This document shows, piece after piece, positions 32,681-44,200 of a stretch of 64,000 bases of DNA (positions are counted from its first letter, which is position 1; each line of letters starts with the position of its first letter). Source of the DNA: Choristoneura fumiferana (Eukaryota > Arthropoda > Insecta > Lepidoptera > Tortricidae); contig NC_133479.1 in NCBI RefSeq assembly GCF_025370935.1, forward strand, positions 152,775-216,774. Direction: 5' to 3'. The translations under genes and the position numbers were made by a program. The notes under the pieces are model-generated. The model was not told the DNA's origin and searched no databases. It saw nothing but the letters and a program-made list of their open reading frames with translations.

Positions 32681-33044
32681 TGTAAGCGCTGGGGGCTCAC
32701 ATTCGACGATGAGTGAGAAAGTGGGAGAAATGGGAAAGGACTTACGTGTGGTGAACTGGCTTTCGCAGCGGTAACGCCGCGAAACGGAGATGAGCTGATG
32801 GTAGTCCTTTCTCTGAGGACTGAGCTGGATTGACACTGCACTGTCACACTTTTACAAGTTCTAGTACCGGCCGGTAGGTAGCATATATCGAGCTAAGCGA
32901 GCGCAGAGCGGAGCGAATGATACGACCTCTCGCGGCAGCTTCGATTACTTGACTGGCGGCGCGGCGCTGGCGTCCGCGCTTCGAATGAGTGAGTGAGCGA
33001 ATGATTCAGGAGATGAATGGTTAGTCGTCCGCGTGGCGGGAACA
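32681..33044 (-). repeat. 3' LTR of BEL element 2
   Basis: 364-bp direct repeat of 39995-40358. The last Pol ORF reads into it and stops at 32893. On the - strand it is preceded by a GGGCCCCCAGG tract. Confidence 0.85.
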
Positions 33045-35337
33045 TCCTGGGGGCCCGAGGAAAGGCCTCTTCTTGAGCTGAATCCAACGGCAGCCTGGCT
33101 ATCTTAAGCACAGGTCTGCGCAGATGTCCGTGAGCCGTGTCCAGATCCACCACTCGGATCACTCCATCCTTTCCAGGTATTGTGCGGGTAATTCGTCCCA
33201 GCCTCCATTGGAGCGGTGGGAGGTCATCTTCTTTTATGAGCACGAGTTCGCCAACTTGAGGAGGTGAGGAAGGGGAAAGCCATTTGGAGCGGGTTTGAAG
33301 GGTATGGAGGTAGGATCTGGTCCACAATGTCCAAAAGCGTTGAGAGAGAGCTTGTATGAGCTGAAACCGTTTTAGAGCAGAAATTGGTCTATCGTTAAAA
33401 GACGGTTCGGGCAGAGCAGTGAGCGGACGGCCTATTATAAAATGACCAGCAGTTAAGGGTTCAAAGTCCGATGGGTCGGACGAAAGTGGGCAGAGAGGTC
33501 GAGAGTTGAGTACGGCCTCGATTCGGGCCAGCAGTGTGCAGAATTCCTCAAAGGTAAGGTGTTGTTCACCAATTACACGGTAAAGCAACTGCTTTGTTGA
33601 TTTCACATTAATTTCATGTAATGCGCCAAACCAGGCCCCCTTTGGGGGGTTTAACAACCAGGTTATGTGCTGACTTGCAAGTTTGTGTGTGATTGCATCA
33701 TTATTTGCCATGAGAAAGTTCTGAACGTCAATGAGCTGATTTCGAGCGCCTACATAATTCGTGCCGCAATCTGATCTAATCAAAATCGGTCTTCCACGTC
33801 GCGATACAAACCGTTGTAAAGCAGCGAGAAAGGCTTCTGTGGTTAGAGCGGAGACGGCCTCCAAGTGAACCGCCTTAGTTGAAAGGCACACGAATATGCA
33901 AAAATATGCTTTCAAAAGTTTAACGTTTCGCAACGTGCTAGACTTAACGAGAAACGGGCCGGCAAAGTCAGTCGTCACTTGGCTAAATACGGGCTGAGGG
34001 GTAACTCTATCTGCTGGAAGGTCACCCATAAGTGGGGCGTCAGGTTGAGCGCGACATCGGAAACATCTAATACATTTAAACACCCGACTTCGGATTGCCC
34101 GCCGTGCGGACAGTATCCAGAATTGCTGACGTAAAATAGCATGTAAAGTGTCGGCGCCAGGATGACAGTATATTTTATGGCAGTGATCAATGATGCGGTC
34201 TACGAGTGGGCTAGAGCTGGGTAGAATGAGTGGATGTTGAGCGTCGTACCGAATTGAGGCGTGAGAGAGACGGCCACCGACTCTCAAGAGACCGTCTTTC
34301 AGAAATGGTGAGAGGCGCTGAAGTCGCGCGGTACAAAGCTTATTCGTTTTAAGGCGATGAATATCATCAGCAAACTCATTTTGCTGAACAGAGCAGACCC
34401 AGAATAACAGAGCGTCCTTACGCTCATTAGCTGTGAGCGGACCAAAGCGTCGTACTTCGGGATTGTGTCTACAATTGAAAATAAAGCGCTTGATACAAGC
34501 CGTCACTCCGACGAGCTTGTCAAGAGAGCTGAAGCGAGTAAGCAAGTCATGATCGAGATCGGGTATTGCTATATGAGCTGGAACCATTTTTGGCTTAAGG
34601 CCTGGTAATACATGATGACCCAAAGCTGTCGGCATCTGGGGCCAGGTGCTCGGAGGTTTTTTGAGCCAACTAGGAGACCACCAGAGGTCATGCTTTGAGA
34701 GAGATTGGGCTGACATTCCTCTGCTTGCACAGTCGGCTGAGTTGAGATGCGTGGGAACATGTCTCCACGTGGAGCTGATTGGACTAGACGTTATTTTACT
34801 AACTCGGTTGGCCTCGAAAGTTTGAAGTCGGTGAGGTGACGTGTTTAGCCACGCTAAAACGATCGTGCTATCTGACCAACAGGTATGCTGGTCGATAGTA
34901 ATGTGAGCAGACAATTTAGTTGACACCCTAGTCATGAGCTGTGATAAAAGAGCTGCAGCTGATAGCTCCAGTTTTGGGATTGTGAGCCGATTCTTGATAG
35001 GCGCAACCTTTGACTTGGCAATGACTAGATTTACATTGACCTGTCCATTGGCATTGAGCTCATGAAGGTATATGACGGCACCGAAACCAGCTTCTGATGC
35101 GTCTGCGAATCCGTGCAGCGAGTATGTAGACGTGGGCTTATATTTGCAAATGTGCCGAGGTATACGAAGACATGAGAGTTGAGGCAGATCTTCTGAAATG
35201 TGCTGCCATTCCGTCTGGATTTCATCGGGAGTGGGCTCGTCCCATCCCAGTTTCAGAAGCCATAACTTTTGTAATAGAATCTTTGCGCGGAATATTACTG
35301 GTGTAACCCAACCGTTGGGGTCATAGAGAGACGCCAC
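32893..35337 (-). CDS. BEL element 2 Pol C-terminal half: RNase H and integrase
   Basis: Open frame of 814 codons. It starts in the middle of Pol (ASLYDPNGWVTPVIFRAKIL) and has RNase H (HGFADASEAGFGAVIYLHE), the integrase zinc finger (His pair, then CIRCFRC), the integrase core with Asp in TTDFAGPF, Asp in RSDCGTNY and Glu in GALHEINVK, and the Pao C-terminal domain. The last 45 or so residues are translated LTR. Upstream Pol is in other frames, so this would not be made as part of a full polyprotein. Confidence 0.85.
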   Translation of the reverse strand: MASLYDPNGWVTPVIFRAKILLQKLWLLKLGWDEPTPDEIQTEWQHISEDLPQLSCLRIPRHICKYKPTSTYSLHGFADASEAGFGAVIYLHELNANGQVNVNLVIAKSKVAPIKNRLTIPKLELSAAALLSQLMTRVSTKLSAHITIDQHTCWSDSTIVLAWLNTSPHRLQTFEANRVSKITSSPISSTWRHVPTHLNSADCASRGMSAQSLSKHDLWWSPSWLKKPPSTWPQMPTALGHHVLPGLKPKMVPAHIAIPDLDHDLLTRFSSLDKLVGVTACIKRFIFNCRHNPEVRRFGPLTANERKDALLFWVCSVQQNEFADDIHRLKTNKLCTARLQRLSPFLKDGLLRVGGRLSHASIRYDAQHPLILPSSSPLVDRIIDHCHKIYCHPGADTLHAILRQQFWILSARRAIRSRVFKCIRCFRCRAQPDAPLMGDLPADRVTPQPVFSQVTTDFAGPFLVKSSTLRNVKLLKAYFCIFVCLSTKAVHLEAVSALTTEAFLAALQRFVSRRGRPILIRSDCGTNYVGARNQLIDVQNFLMANNDAITHKLASQHITWLLNPPKGAWFGALHEINVKSTKQLLYRVIGEQHLTFEEFCTLLARIEAVLNSRPLCPLSSDPSDFEPLTAGHFIIGRPLTALPEPSFNDRPISALKRFQLIQALSQRFWTLWTRSYLHTLQTRSKWLSPSSPPQVGELVLIKEDDLPPLQWRLGRITRTIPGKDGVIRVVDLDTAHGHLRRPVLKIARLPLDSAQEEAFPRAPRMFPPRGRLTIHLLNHSLTHSFEARTPAPRRQSSNRSCRERSYHSLRSALA

Positions 35338-38300
35338 TGTGCTGAGGATAGAGCGCTTGGTGATTTGGGTAAGTGGGGGAGAGAGATGCGATAAGTGAAC
35401 TCATCCGATTGAGGAATCCATTGAATACCCAATACTTTAATGGAATTCGATTCCGGTCTGATGTCAAAGTCTTTAGGCATGTCACACTGGTCATCTGGAA
35501 ACCGTTCAAGGAGCTGGGAAGAGTTTGAGGTCCATTTACTGAGCTGAAAGCCACTAGGGCAAGTAGGTTAATTAACTCGGTTTGGAGTGCTCGAGCAGAC
35601 TCCACGGAATCATGACCACAGAGTATATCGTCAACGAAAATTGAGTGGCGTATTACTTGAGCAGCTTGAGGATAGCGGTGACCTTCGTCATCGGCTAGTT
35701 GGAGCAGAGTGCGGATGGCATGGTACGGGCTTGACCGTAAACCATACGTGACAGTATTGAGCGCATATGTGAGCAGCGGCTGGTCGGGGAGGACCGCCAG
35801 AGAATGAGTTGATACTGTCTATGACCTGGGTGGATAAGTATGTTCCTGAACATCATTTTGATGTCAGTACTGAAGACTACCGGATGTGTCCTAAAAGACA
35901 TGATAATGTCAACAATATCCTGTTGGAGAGCGGGACCTGTGTGCAGACAATCGTTGAGACTGACGCCATTTGAGCTTTTGCTGCTACCATCAAATACAGT
36001 GCGGAGCTTATCTGACCCCGATTTGAAGATGCCATGATGAGGGATGTAGAAGTGAGGCTTGTTTGCGAAGGTACTTGGGTGACAAGGTGACATGTGTCCC
36101 AAGTTGAGATAATCATTCATAAAGTCTACATATTTTGAGCGGAGGGGCGGATTTGCTTGTAGCTTCTTTTCGAGATGAGAAACCTACGTAGCGCGATAGC
36201 ATGAGTATTGCCTAGGGTCGGCGGATCGGGAAGAAACGGTAATGCTACCATATAACGGCCTGATGGTTCTCGAGTGGTTGTGGTGCGGAAAATTTGTTCG
36301 CACTGCTCTTGTAACGGGCTAGTTTGTATATGAGCTTGGGGTTCTTCTGACTCCCAGAACCTCTCAAGACCTTTGCAAATATCGTGAGCAGATACGTCAG
36401 GTTCAGGCTGTGAGCTTATAACTTGAGCTGAGTTAGTCTGGTGCGTTGGTGTCGCACATATGTCCTCAATGGGCCCTATCAATGCGAAGTCAAAAATCGT
36501 GCCGAAGGCTATGGGCTTCCCGCGGCCTAACGAGACCTTAGTCCCGTCCAAAACTTGGCCGAGAACGTCTGAACCAACAGAAGATCAATCGGAGCTGGAG
36601 TGTTGTACTCTTGATCCGCCAAGGGAATCGGTGGCTGGCCTTTCACTTGTGCAATATGTGGGACTTTTTGTAATGGTAGATAACCGGTAACATTTTTTAG
36701 ATATGAGCTGTAGCCGTAATCGTAGGTGTGTCTCGATGTGTAGGTTGACATACTATTGTTACTGATGCTTTTGACTCTTGTGTGTGTTGGTTGCCCACAC
36801 CTGCGATTTTTAATGAGTTTGAGTTTGGCGGTAAATTTAACATTCGGGCCATGCGCTGAGTAATGAGCGTAAGCATGCTACCACAATCTAGCAGAGCACG
36901 CGCTGTATGGTACTGACCATGCACGTCTGCTATTTTTAGCGAAACGGTAGGCAGTAAAATCGGTGTATTAGTTACGTGGTCTTCACGTTGAGCAGTATCA
37001 CTATAATTATGTTTTACTGTTTGAGCTGAAATCGCAGGTTGGGCTCGTGGTTTTTGTGTTTGAGCTGAGTGAGAGTATGTGTGGGTTGTGTGAGTGTGTT
37101 TGTGCTGATGTGCTTCGCTTTCGTAGTACTTGGTTATTGCAGGTAGTCATTGCGGACCACCTACACGAGACCTACTGGGCGAACGCGAGTGATTGGGTGG
37201 GTTGTTTTGTGGCGGTGGGGTCATGTGTGAGGCGTGGGCCGAATAGTGTTGGGACTCATGGGTCGGGCGCTGTCTGGGCCGTGCCCTGAGATGCGAAGGT
37301 AGATGATGAGCGGCTGAATGAGTTGGAGATGGAGCACCGGGGCGATGAAGTGATGTGTGGTGTTTATCACTTCCACACTCTTTGCAAGCTCGCGTGGACT
37401 TGCACTCGTTCTCATAATGGGGACCCAGGCAGCGCTGACACCGATTGCGAGCCTGAATGAAATCCAGCGGCCTTGGGTAGGCTGGTCGTTGTACCGTGGG
37501 CAGGCGATGAGCTTGTGCCCTTTGTCACGGCAGTACGGGCAGGGTGCATTGTTACCCGCTGTGACGTCACGAGTTGAGGTTGAGCTGAATAAACTGGTCT
37601 GTGTTGAGCTGGGGACGGACCGAGGTACTCCGGGCGAGTCCTAACTGGGGCCATGGGACGTGTTTCTTTATATGGGCTGACGAGCCGGGGGGGTCGGGGA
37701 GGAGTGACTGGGGATTGCCTGCGGTATTGACGAGGCTGTGGGCTGACTTGCGGGGAAGCTGGGCTAGACCACTCGGTCTCGACACAACGCGCGTGTTCCT
37801 CTAAGAATAGGATTAAGTCGTTGAGGGTGGGCAGAGTTTGAAGGTTGCCGTATTTGCGCTCAAAAAGGGTCCGGAGCTCACCCTTGAGTTTTCTTACGAC
37901 TATTGACACGAACACGTAGTCGCAATCCTTCATGGGCAGATCAAGATTGTTCAGGCGGATTGTGCTGAAATTAGCGGAGTTAGAAATAATGTGCGGATAT
38001 CTGAACGCGCGTGAATTTGTGGTAAGCCCATGATTATGTCGACAAATCGGTCGATCAGGACGCGTCGATTTTCATACCGTCGGGTGAGGATGTCCATGGC
38101 CACGGTGAAATTGTCATTGGTGAGCTGGAGGTGAGACACCATGCTCCGTGCCTCACCTGTAAGACACGATAATAGATAGTGGAGTTTAACTGCATCCGAT
38201 ATTGTGGCCATGTCATCAGTGAGACTTCTGAAGATGGCTATGAAGGAGGGCCAATCCTCTATTTTTGAGCTGAATTGGGGAGCGCAATTTTAGGCAGAAC

Positions 38301-38570
38301 GGCTGTAGGTGTGGTTGAGGTGGAGGGGAGTGTATTCTCCAAATGGGCTGACTTGAGCTGGAGTTCGGCGTTAGCCACAAGTATTTGGTTGTAGTCCGCA
38401 ACCGACGTATCGTAAGCCTTAGTGTACGCCGCCTCTACGTCACTGGTCAGATCTTTTGCGTCCAATATGGCGTGGTACACTTCCTCCAATTTAACTTATG
38501 CTCGTCCACCTTGGCGTACCTCGCGGTGAAGTCAGCCATTGTATATTTGTGTCTTGCTTAAGCACCGCCA
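35338..38570 (-). pseudogene. BEL element 2 Gag, protease and RT, frameshifted
   Basis: Pieces in changing frames: Gag at 38489-37412 (LHYLLSCLTGEARSMVSHL, RYENRRVLIDRFVD), protease at 36924-36697 (ARALLDCGSMLTLI; Cys where Ser or Thr usually follows the Asp), RT at 36120-35321 (LRTVFDGSSKSSNGVSLND, FSTDIKMMF and an FVDD catalytic box near 35640). Frameshifts lie near 38212, 37945, 37410, 36125, 35760, 35490 and 35330. Confidence 0.8.
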
Positions 38571-39994
38571 TTGAAATTTCTCTGAGCTGAGTGATGGCTC
38601 TTGTTGCCTCACGGAAAATAGCGGCTTGAGATTTGGTCGGCATGTTTGAGCCAAACGAAAAAAAAAATAAAAAAAAATATTAAAATACAAAATTAAATGT
38701 AAATTCTTATTGGTTCCGTGGATGAATTTAATGTGTTATGGAATAGGTACTTATCGAAGTGTGTTATGTAATAGGCAATGAGTGTGTTAAAAGTTGTAAT
38801 GAGACAATGAAAGGTGTGAGTGTGCAAATGTAAATTGGTTTTTTTTTTTATCACTCTGTATATATGTGTTGTTTTTATCTGAGCAGGCTGTATATGTACG
38901 TAGCGAATGTAATTGTATTATTGATGTTTTGAGAAAAAAAAGTGAAGAAAAGTTAAAAAATCTACAAGTGTATTTTATGACACCCTGTATATCGTATAAC
39001 GTGTAATGTGTTGAGCGGAGTTTACGTTCACTGTTTGTTACTAAGACAAAACTGAGAAGAAGAATTTGTATTAATGAGAAGAAAAAATATTTATCACCCT
39101 AGTACTTAAATTTTTGGGGCAACCTGTATAAACACTATATAATCCACTGCAATGGATAGTTCTAACAAACGACAAAAAATAATGTGCTGATTCGGAAGGT
39201 GAAACTGTTAATAATTTCACCAATGGTTTTCCGATGTTCCGTACTGAACCCTAAATTCGAACTCGTACGTTGAAATGAAATAAACTAGGTACTCAACAAG
39301 TACGTAATATAACTATAGTAATAACTTTGAGCTGAGAATAATACGTGCGTAATATTTACGCTAGTTATGGTAGTAAGTAGGTATAAGTTTTAATTATCAC
39401 TTAGACAAGTCCAGCCACGTTCCGACAAACGACGGATAATGTAATAACAATGCAATCACACCACACCTGTTATCGCGCGATGGATGTTTGTAAACAATAT
39501 ACCTTTGAAGAAACTTCCTACTTATAAAAAATATTCGAGAATGTTCGTTGAGTGAAGTTGCTACCTACCCTTATTCCATAATATGACAATATTAGGTAGA
39601 AGTTATTAGTTGGCAAATGGGTTGTTATATTGAATAATGTGAGTTTAATGTGGAGATTTGTTGATTAAAAGGACAATAGGTACCAACGTTACTTTGAGGT
39701 TACTTTTCTAGTTCGTATACTACGACTAGAAATTCTGGAATGGCTGAGTAATTAATGTGGTTTGCCGTTTCTAAATACCTAATTGGGATTGTACCTTAAG
39801 TACTTTGTTTGTTTTTTACTAATTATGAGCTGAGATTACACTGTAAGTGCGTTAAATCGGCAAAGTATTCGGAAAATAAATGGGACAAATTAACGGTTTT
39901 TTTTGCAATGTGGGTAATTTATTGGGGCTGATTAATAGCTGTGGGGTCTGTTATCCACAGGGGCAGGGGTTCTAAGGATCGAAGGACCATAAGA
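38571..39994 (-). other. Leader of BEL element 2
   Basis: AT-rich stretch between 5' LTR and Gag with no ORF. It contains two of the GAGCTGA motifs (39319, 39826). Confidence 0.55.
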
Positions 39995-40358
39995 TGTAAG
40001 CGCTGGGGGCTCACATTCGACGATGAGTGAGAAAGTGGGAGAAATGGGAAAGGACTTACGTGTGGTGAACTGGCTTTCGCAGCGGTAACGCCGCGAAACG
40101 GAGATGAGCTGATGGTAATCCTTTCTCTGAGGACTGAGCTGGATTGACACTGCACTGTCACACTTTTACAAGTTCTAGTACCGGCCGGTAGGTAGCATAT
40201 ATCGAGCTAAGCGAGCGCAGAGCGGAGCGAATGATATGACCTCTCGCGCAGCTTCGATTACTTGACTGGCTTCGGCGCGCGCTGGCGTCGCGCTGCGATT
40301 GAGTGAGTGAGCGAATGATTCAGGAGATGAATGGTTAGTCGTCCCGCGTGGGGGGACA
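39995..40358 (-). repeat. 5' LTR of BEL element 2
   Basis: Direct repeat of 32681-33044, starting TGTAAGCGCTGGGGGCTCAC. On the - strand it is followed by TCTTATGGTCCTTCGATCC, a plausible primer binding site. Confidence 0.85.
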
Positions 40359-40505
40359 TTATGGCTCGTTGTGTTATGACCAGCCTGACTGTGGGTAAAA
40401 TAAAGTTAAGCTATTCATTGGTCATTTCAATAGATAATTTATTGGATTCATATAATAAATTAATTACCGTTTAGTGTATAATAGCTGTTATAGACATTGT
40501 TCTTA

Positions 40506-40776
40506 TTTTTGCAGGGGTGGACCTTGTGCAAGGTCCGCCAGCGGCCCGATTGCTACCACCATCTTGCTCGTTAATCTTGCCGTGAAGCAGCAGTGCTTGC
40601 ACTGTTTGTTTCTGGGCGTGGAGAGTATGACAGCCGGTGAAATTCTTCCACTTGAGGTATCCCATCTTAGGCCTCTAGGTTGGCAACGATTGCAATCCCA
40701 CTGGTGTTGCTGGGGTCTATGGGCGGTGGTGATCTCTTACCATCAGGAGACCCACTTGCTCGTTACATCCAATAGA

Positions 40777-40812
<36 letters not shown>
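40506..40812 (+). repeat. SINE-like repeat with long poly-A tail
   Basis: Begins GGGGTGGACCTTGTGCAAGG, contains GGTGGTGATCTCTTACCATC and CAGGAGACCCACTTGCTCGT, and ends in an A-run of 30 or more. The 3' part is a common lepidopteran retroposon end, also at 42985-43070 and 50700-50760. Confidence 0.7.
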
Positions 40813-40814
<2 letters not shown>

Positions 40815-40889
40815 CCGTTTTCTTTTATTACTTACTAAGAAATTCCTTTGAACGCAGCATCCAAATTTGCTGAATTTAATTTTAATTAT

Positions 40890-40913
40890 NNNNNNNNNNN
40901 NNNNNNNNNNNNN
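40890..40913. other. Assembly gap (24 Ns)
   Basis: A run of Ns 113 bases before ALT copy B's first visible exon. Its true length is unknown. Confidence 0.99.
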
Positions 40914-41026
40914 TCTAAGATATTTCGGGGAATTTAAAAATTTTCCAAGATAAGGTCCTTATGGAGTAGCTTTTTGATTTAGCGACGGTTGCAGAGTCAA
41001 GTTCTTAGGTTTGTTGGTCGTTCCAG

Positions 41027-41238
41027 GCGTGCTGATCCCGATCCCGCAGTACCCTCTGTACTCGGCGTCGCTGGCGGAGTACGGGCTGGGCCAGGTCGGC
41101 TATTACCTGGACGAGGACAACCAGTGGGCGCTCGACGAGAAAGAGCTCACGCGCGCCATCGAGGCCAGCAAGACCGGCCCCAACGCCTGCAAAGTGCGCG
41201 CGCTCGTCGTCATCAACCCCGGGAACCCTACGGGACAG
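41027..41238 (+). CDS. ALT: ALT copy B exon 5
   Basis: Acceptor GTTCCAG/GCGTG, donor GGACAG/GTAATG. Nine bases longer than copy A exon 5 and nearer to the family consensus. Confidence 0.92.
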
Positions 41239-44200
41239 GTAATGGCCAGACGATAGGGCTCCGACACTCCTTATAACGAGACTTTACAAATAGTGTCTTT
41301 ACTCGCTGATTTCGAGCAATTTCAGCCCTATTATAGTACATTGTGTCTTAAGGGCGGTAAATAAGGAATTACGAACGAGAGTATTAGAAGCCCGAAGTCG
41401 AAGACTGAGGGCTTTAATGAGTTGATGTTCGTAATTGTAGTATCACCCGTGCGACATACAATGTTTTTCGTCACATTTGTAAGTGAAATAGTATATTTCT
41501 AAAAAGAAAAACCGCAACCACTTTTAGCAGCAGGTCGTCTCGGGCGCAGCTCGTGGGGCAGACATACCTACCTAGTAAGAGTTAATGCAGGTCATTCTCA
41601 ATGGTTCGCGGAACACATGGTAGAGGTCCAGCGGTGGTGCAGGGGTTATAGCACGCAGCACGGATTGCTGAGGACCTGGGTTCGATTCCCAGCGCTGGTC
41701 TCTTTTTCTGGTTTTTCTGTGCATCCATGTCTCAGTTTGTATTTTCGATATGGTTTCACGGGATACCCGTAAAAGTAACAAATTTGGAGTTGAAATAAAA
41801 AATACAAAAAGACTCCAAATAACCAATCATAACATGATAGAGGATTTAATATATGGATAAAGATAAAATATTGTATGCAACTGTACGTAATTTGGCCTTA
41901 AAAGATTCATGTGACCCTATTATGAATATATATATACCCACACTCGTGTTTTAAGAACCCCTATTACGATGCAGTTGCATAAAATAGTATTATGGTTATG
42001 GTTTTGAAAGTGGCACCAGTTGTTGTTGTTGTTGGCGCAGGTGCTGACGCGGCCCAACATCGAGACCATCATCAAGTTCTGCCACAAGCACAGGCTGGTG
42101 CTGTTCGCGGACGAGGTCTACCAGGACAACGTCTACGCGGAGGGCAGCCAGTTCTTCTCCTTCAAGAAGGTAACCTCTGCTGTAGCGCTTGGAGCGGTCT
42201 GGGGCCGGTTACGGATTTAACAATATCGCGAGACGAAATTAGAATAAAATTAGTTTTTGTATAAACTTTTTTGCTGGCTGTAGTTTTTGTTGACTGCATT
42301 GTCATCCACATTATCCAGCAAGTCCACACTACCTTTCCGTACCAAATTTCAAGTCGATGCCATCAACCGTTGAGGAGTTCCCTCCTGCAGCGACGGTCCT
42401 GACAACTGGGTGGCCAAGTCAGATTTTTTAGGTTGGATTTCCCGCACCTGTTTTATCGTACGCAGTACGAAAATAAGATACAAATATGTAGTGTGTAGGG
42501 GAAAGATACAATTTCCAGGGGGATGAGGCAGACGCCCTTCTTTGCCCTTCCTGGGTAGTCCATGTAAAGAGTGTTTCTCTTTCAGAATTCTGTGGTCATG
42601 CTCATTCCGTTTGTAAATGCGCAGGTGATGATGGAGATGGGCGCGCCGTACTCCAAGGAAGTGGAAGTGGCGTCGTTCATGTCGGTCAGCAAGGGGTACA
42701 TGGGCGAGTGCGGGCTGCGCGGCGGGTGGATGGAGCTGGTCAACTTCGACCCGCAAGTGCAGGCCAACCTCTATAAGGTAACTCCTCATACACGTCCTCT
42801 ATACTCGAACAACAAATTAGTTTACCGCCCTTAGGTTTAATTCCATTTGTAGCGCTTAAAACGTCAACGCCTTTTTCACTCACAAGTCAATTATGACAAT
42901 CAGCCTTATTGTTTTATTCCTGAAGTAGGAACTGTCATTAACATTGGTAAAGCACTTTCTTGGTCGACCATAACAACAACTATACTACTCGTGGACGGTG
43001 GTGATCATTTCCCTCAGATCACCCGCTCGCTCGTTTGCCTTCCTGACAATAAAAAAACTTGACCTGCCACCTAGCATACCTCACCCTTCACAAGCCTTTT
43101 CTAAACTTCACTTGTTTACTTTTACATGAGGTGCTTTATAGAATATGGGGGCGTGCAGTCAGGGTAAATCCATAATCGGCGACTGGGAAGGGAAAGGCCC
43201 AGACAGTGTGGGACTCTCACCGGCTAAAACATCCGGCTGCATGGCCCCAACTCCCCGGAGCTTACTGCGGGGAGGAGAGGGGTGGGGGAGTTGCTTATCG
43301 ACCCACACAGTCTTGCTTCAGCCATCTGCTGGAAAGGCTCTGCGGGGTGTTTGGATCAGTATTTTTTTGTTGATCCATTGGTTTCTTCCTTGACTGACAA
43401 TAGCCCTGCATTGTTCTTCTTTGTCGGATACTCTTGACAGAGCAGTCGTGGTCACAGAGCACGTCCAACAATTCACCGCCAGTTCTCCCTGGCTGTCGCT
43501 TCTCTGGCGCAAGTGTTCAGAGGAGCATTTGTTAGGGCTTTTATCTGGTCAGTCCAGCGCATGGGAGAACGTCCTTTTCCCATTTACCCTTCCCTGCACC
43601 ACAAGTCGCTCTATACAGGGTGGAAAGTTGAGATGAGGCAGCAAGGGCAGCTACTAGATTCCTTACTGCTACGCGAAAATGCTCTCAGGAGACCTTTACT
43701 AACTTTTACCTGTATGGAAAAAGTTTTCTTTGATTTGTGGGTGTTCTAGTACTCTAACCACAGTTCGTCTCAAAGAGTGTTTTAATCCTTTATAGAAATG
43801 GGACCGATTGGCATTAAAAAAAAGGTCCTGGTGGCTTAGTGGTTTGACCTATCGCCTCTCAAGCAGAAGGTCGTGGGTTCAAACCCCGGCACGCGCCTCT
43901 GAGTTTTTCGAAATTCATGTGCGGAATTACATTTTTGAAATTTACCACGAGCTTTGCGGTGAAGGAAAACATCGTGAGGAAACCTGCACAAACCTGCGAA
44001 GCAATTCAATGGTGCGTGTGAAGTTCCCAATTCGCACTGGGCCCGCGTGGGAACTATGGCCCAAGCCCTCTTGTTCTGAGAGGAGGCCTGTGCCCAGCAG
44101 TGGGACGTATATAGGCTGGGATGATGATGATGATGGCATTAAAAAAAAGTCAAATCTGACGATTTTTTCGCTGACTGTACATTTTATCAAAAATCTGTGA

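Larger units (their letters stand above)
32681..40358 (-). mobile_element. BEL/Pao LTR retrotransposon 2, full length but decayed
   Basis: Paired LTRs (32681-33044 and 39995-40358, TGTAAG...ACA) bound 6.95 kb on the - strand. Gag, protease, RT, RNase H and integrase are all present but split by frameshifts. The leader is long (about 38570-39994). The LTRs differ by several substitutions and a small scrambled patch around 32960-32990, so it is older than the gag-only element. A hexamer GAGCTG is strongly over-represented on the + strand. Confidence 0.88.

Noticed and set aside
41628..41698. Functional tRNA gene
   Set aside because: The anticodon loop lacks U33 and the sequence continues as a SINE body.
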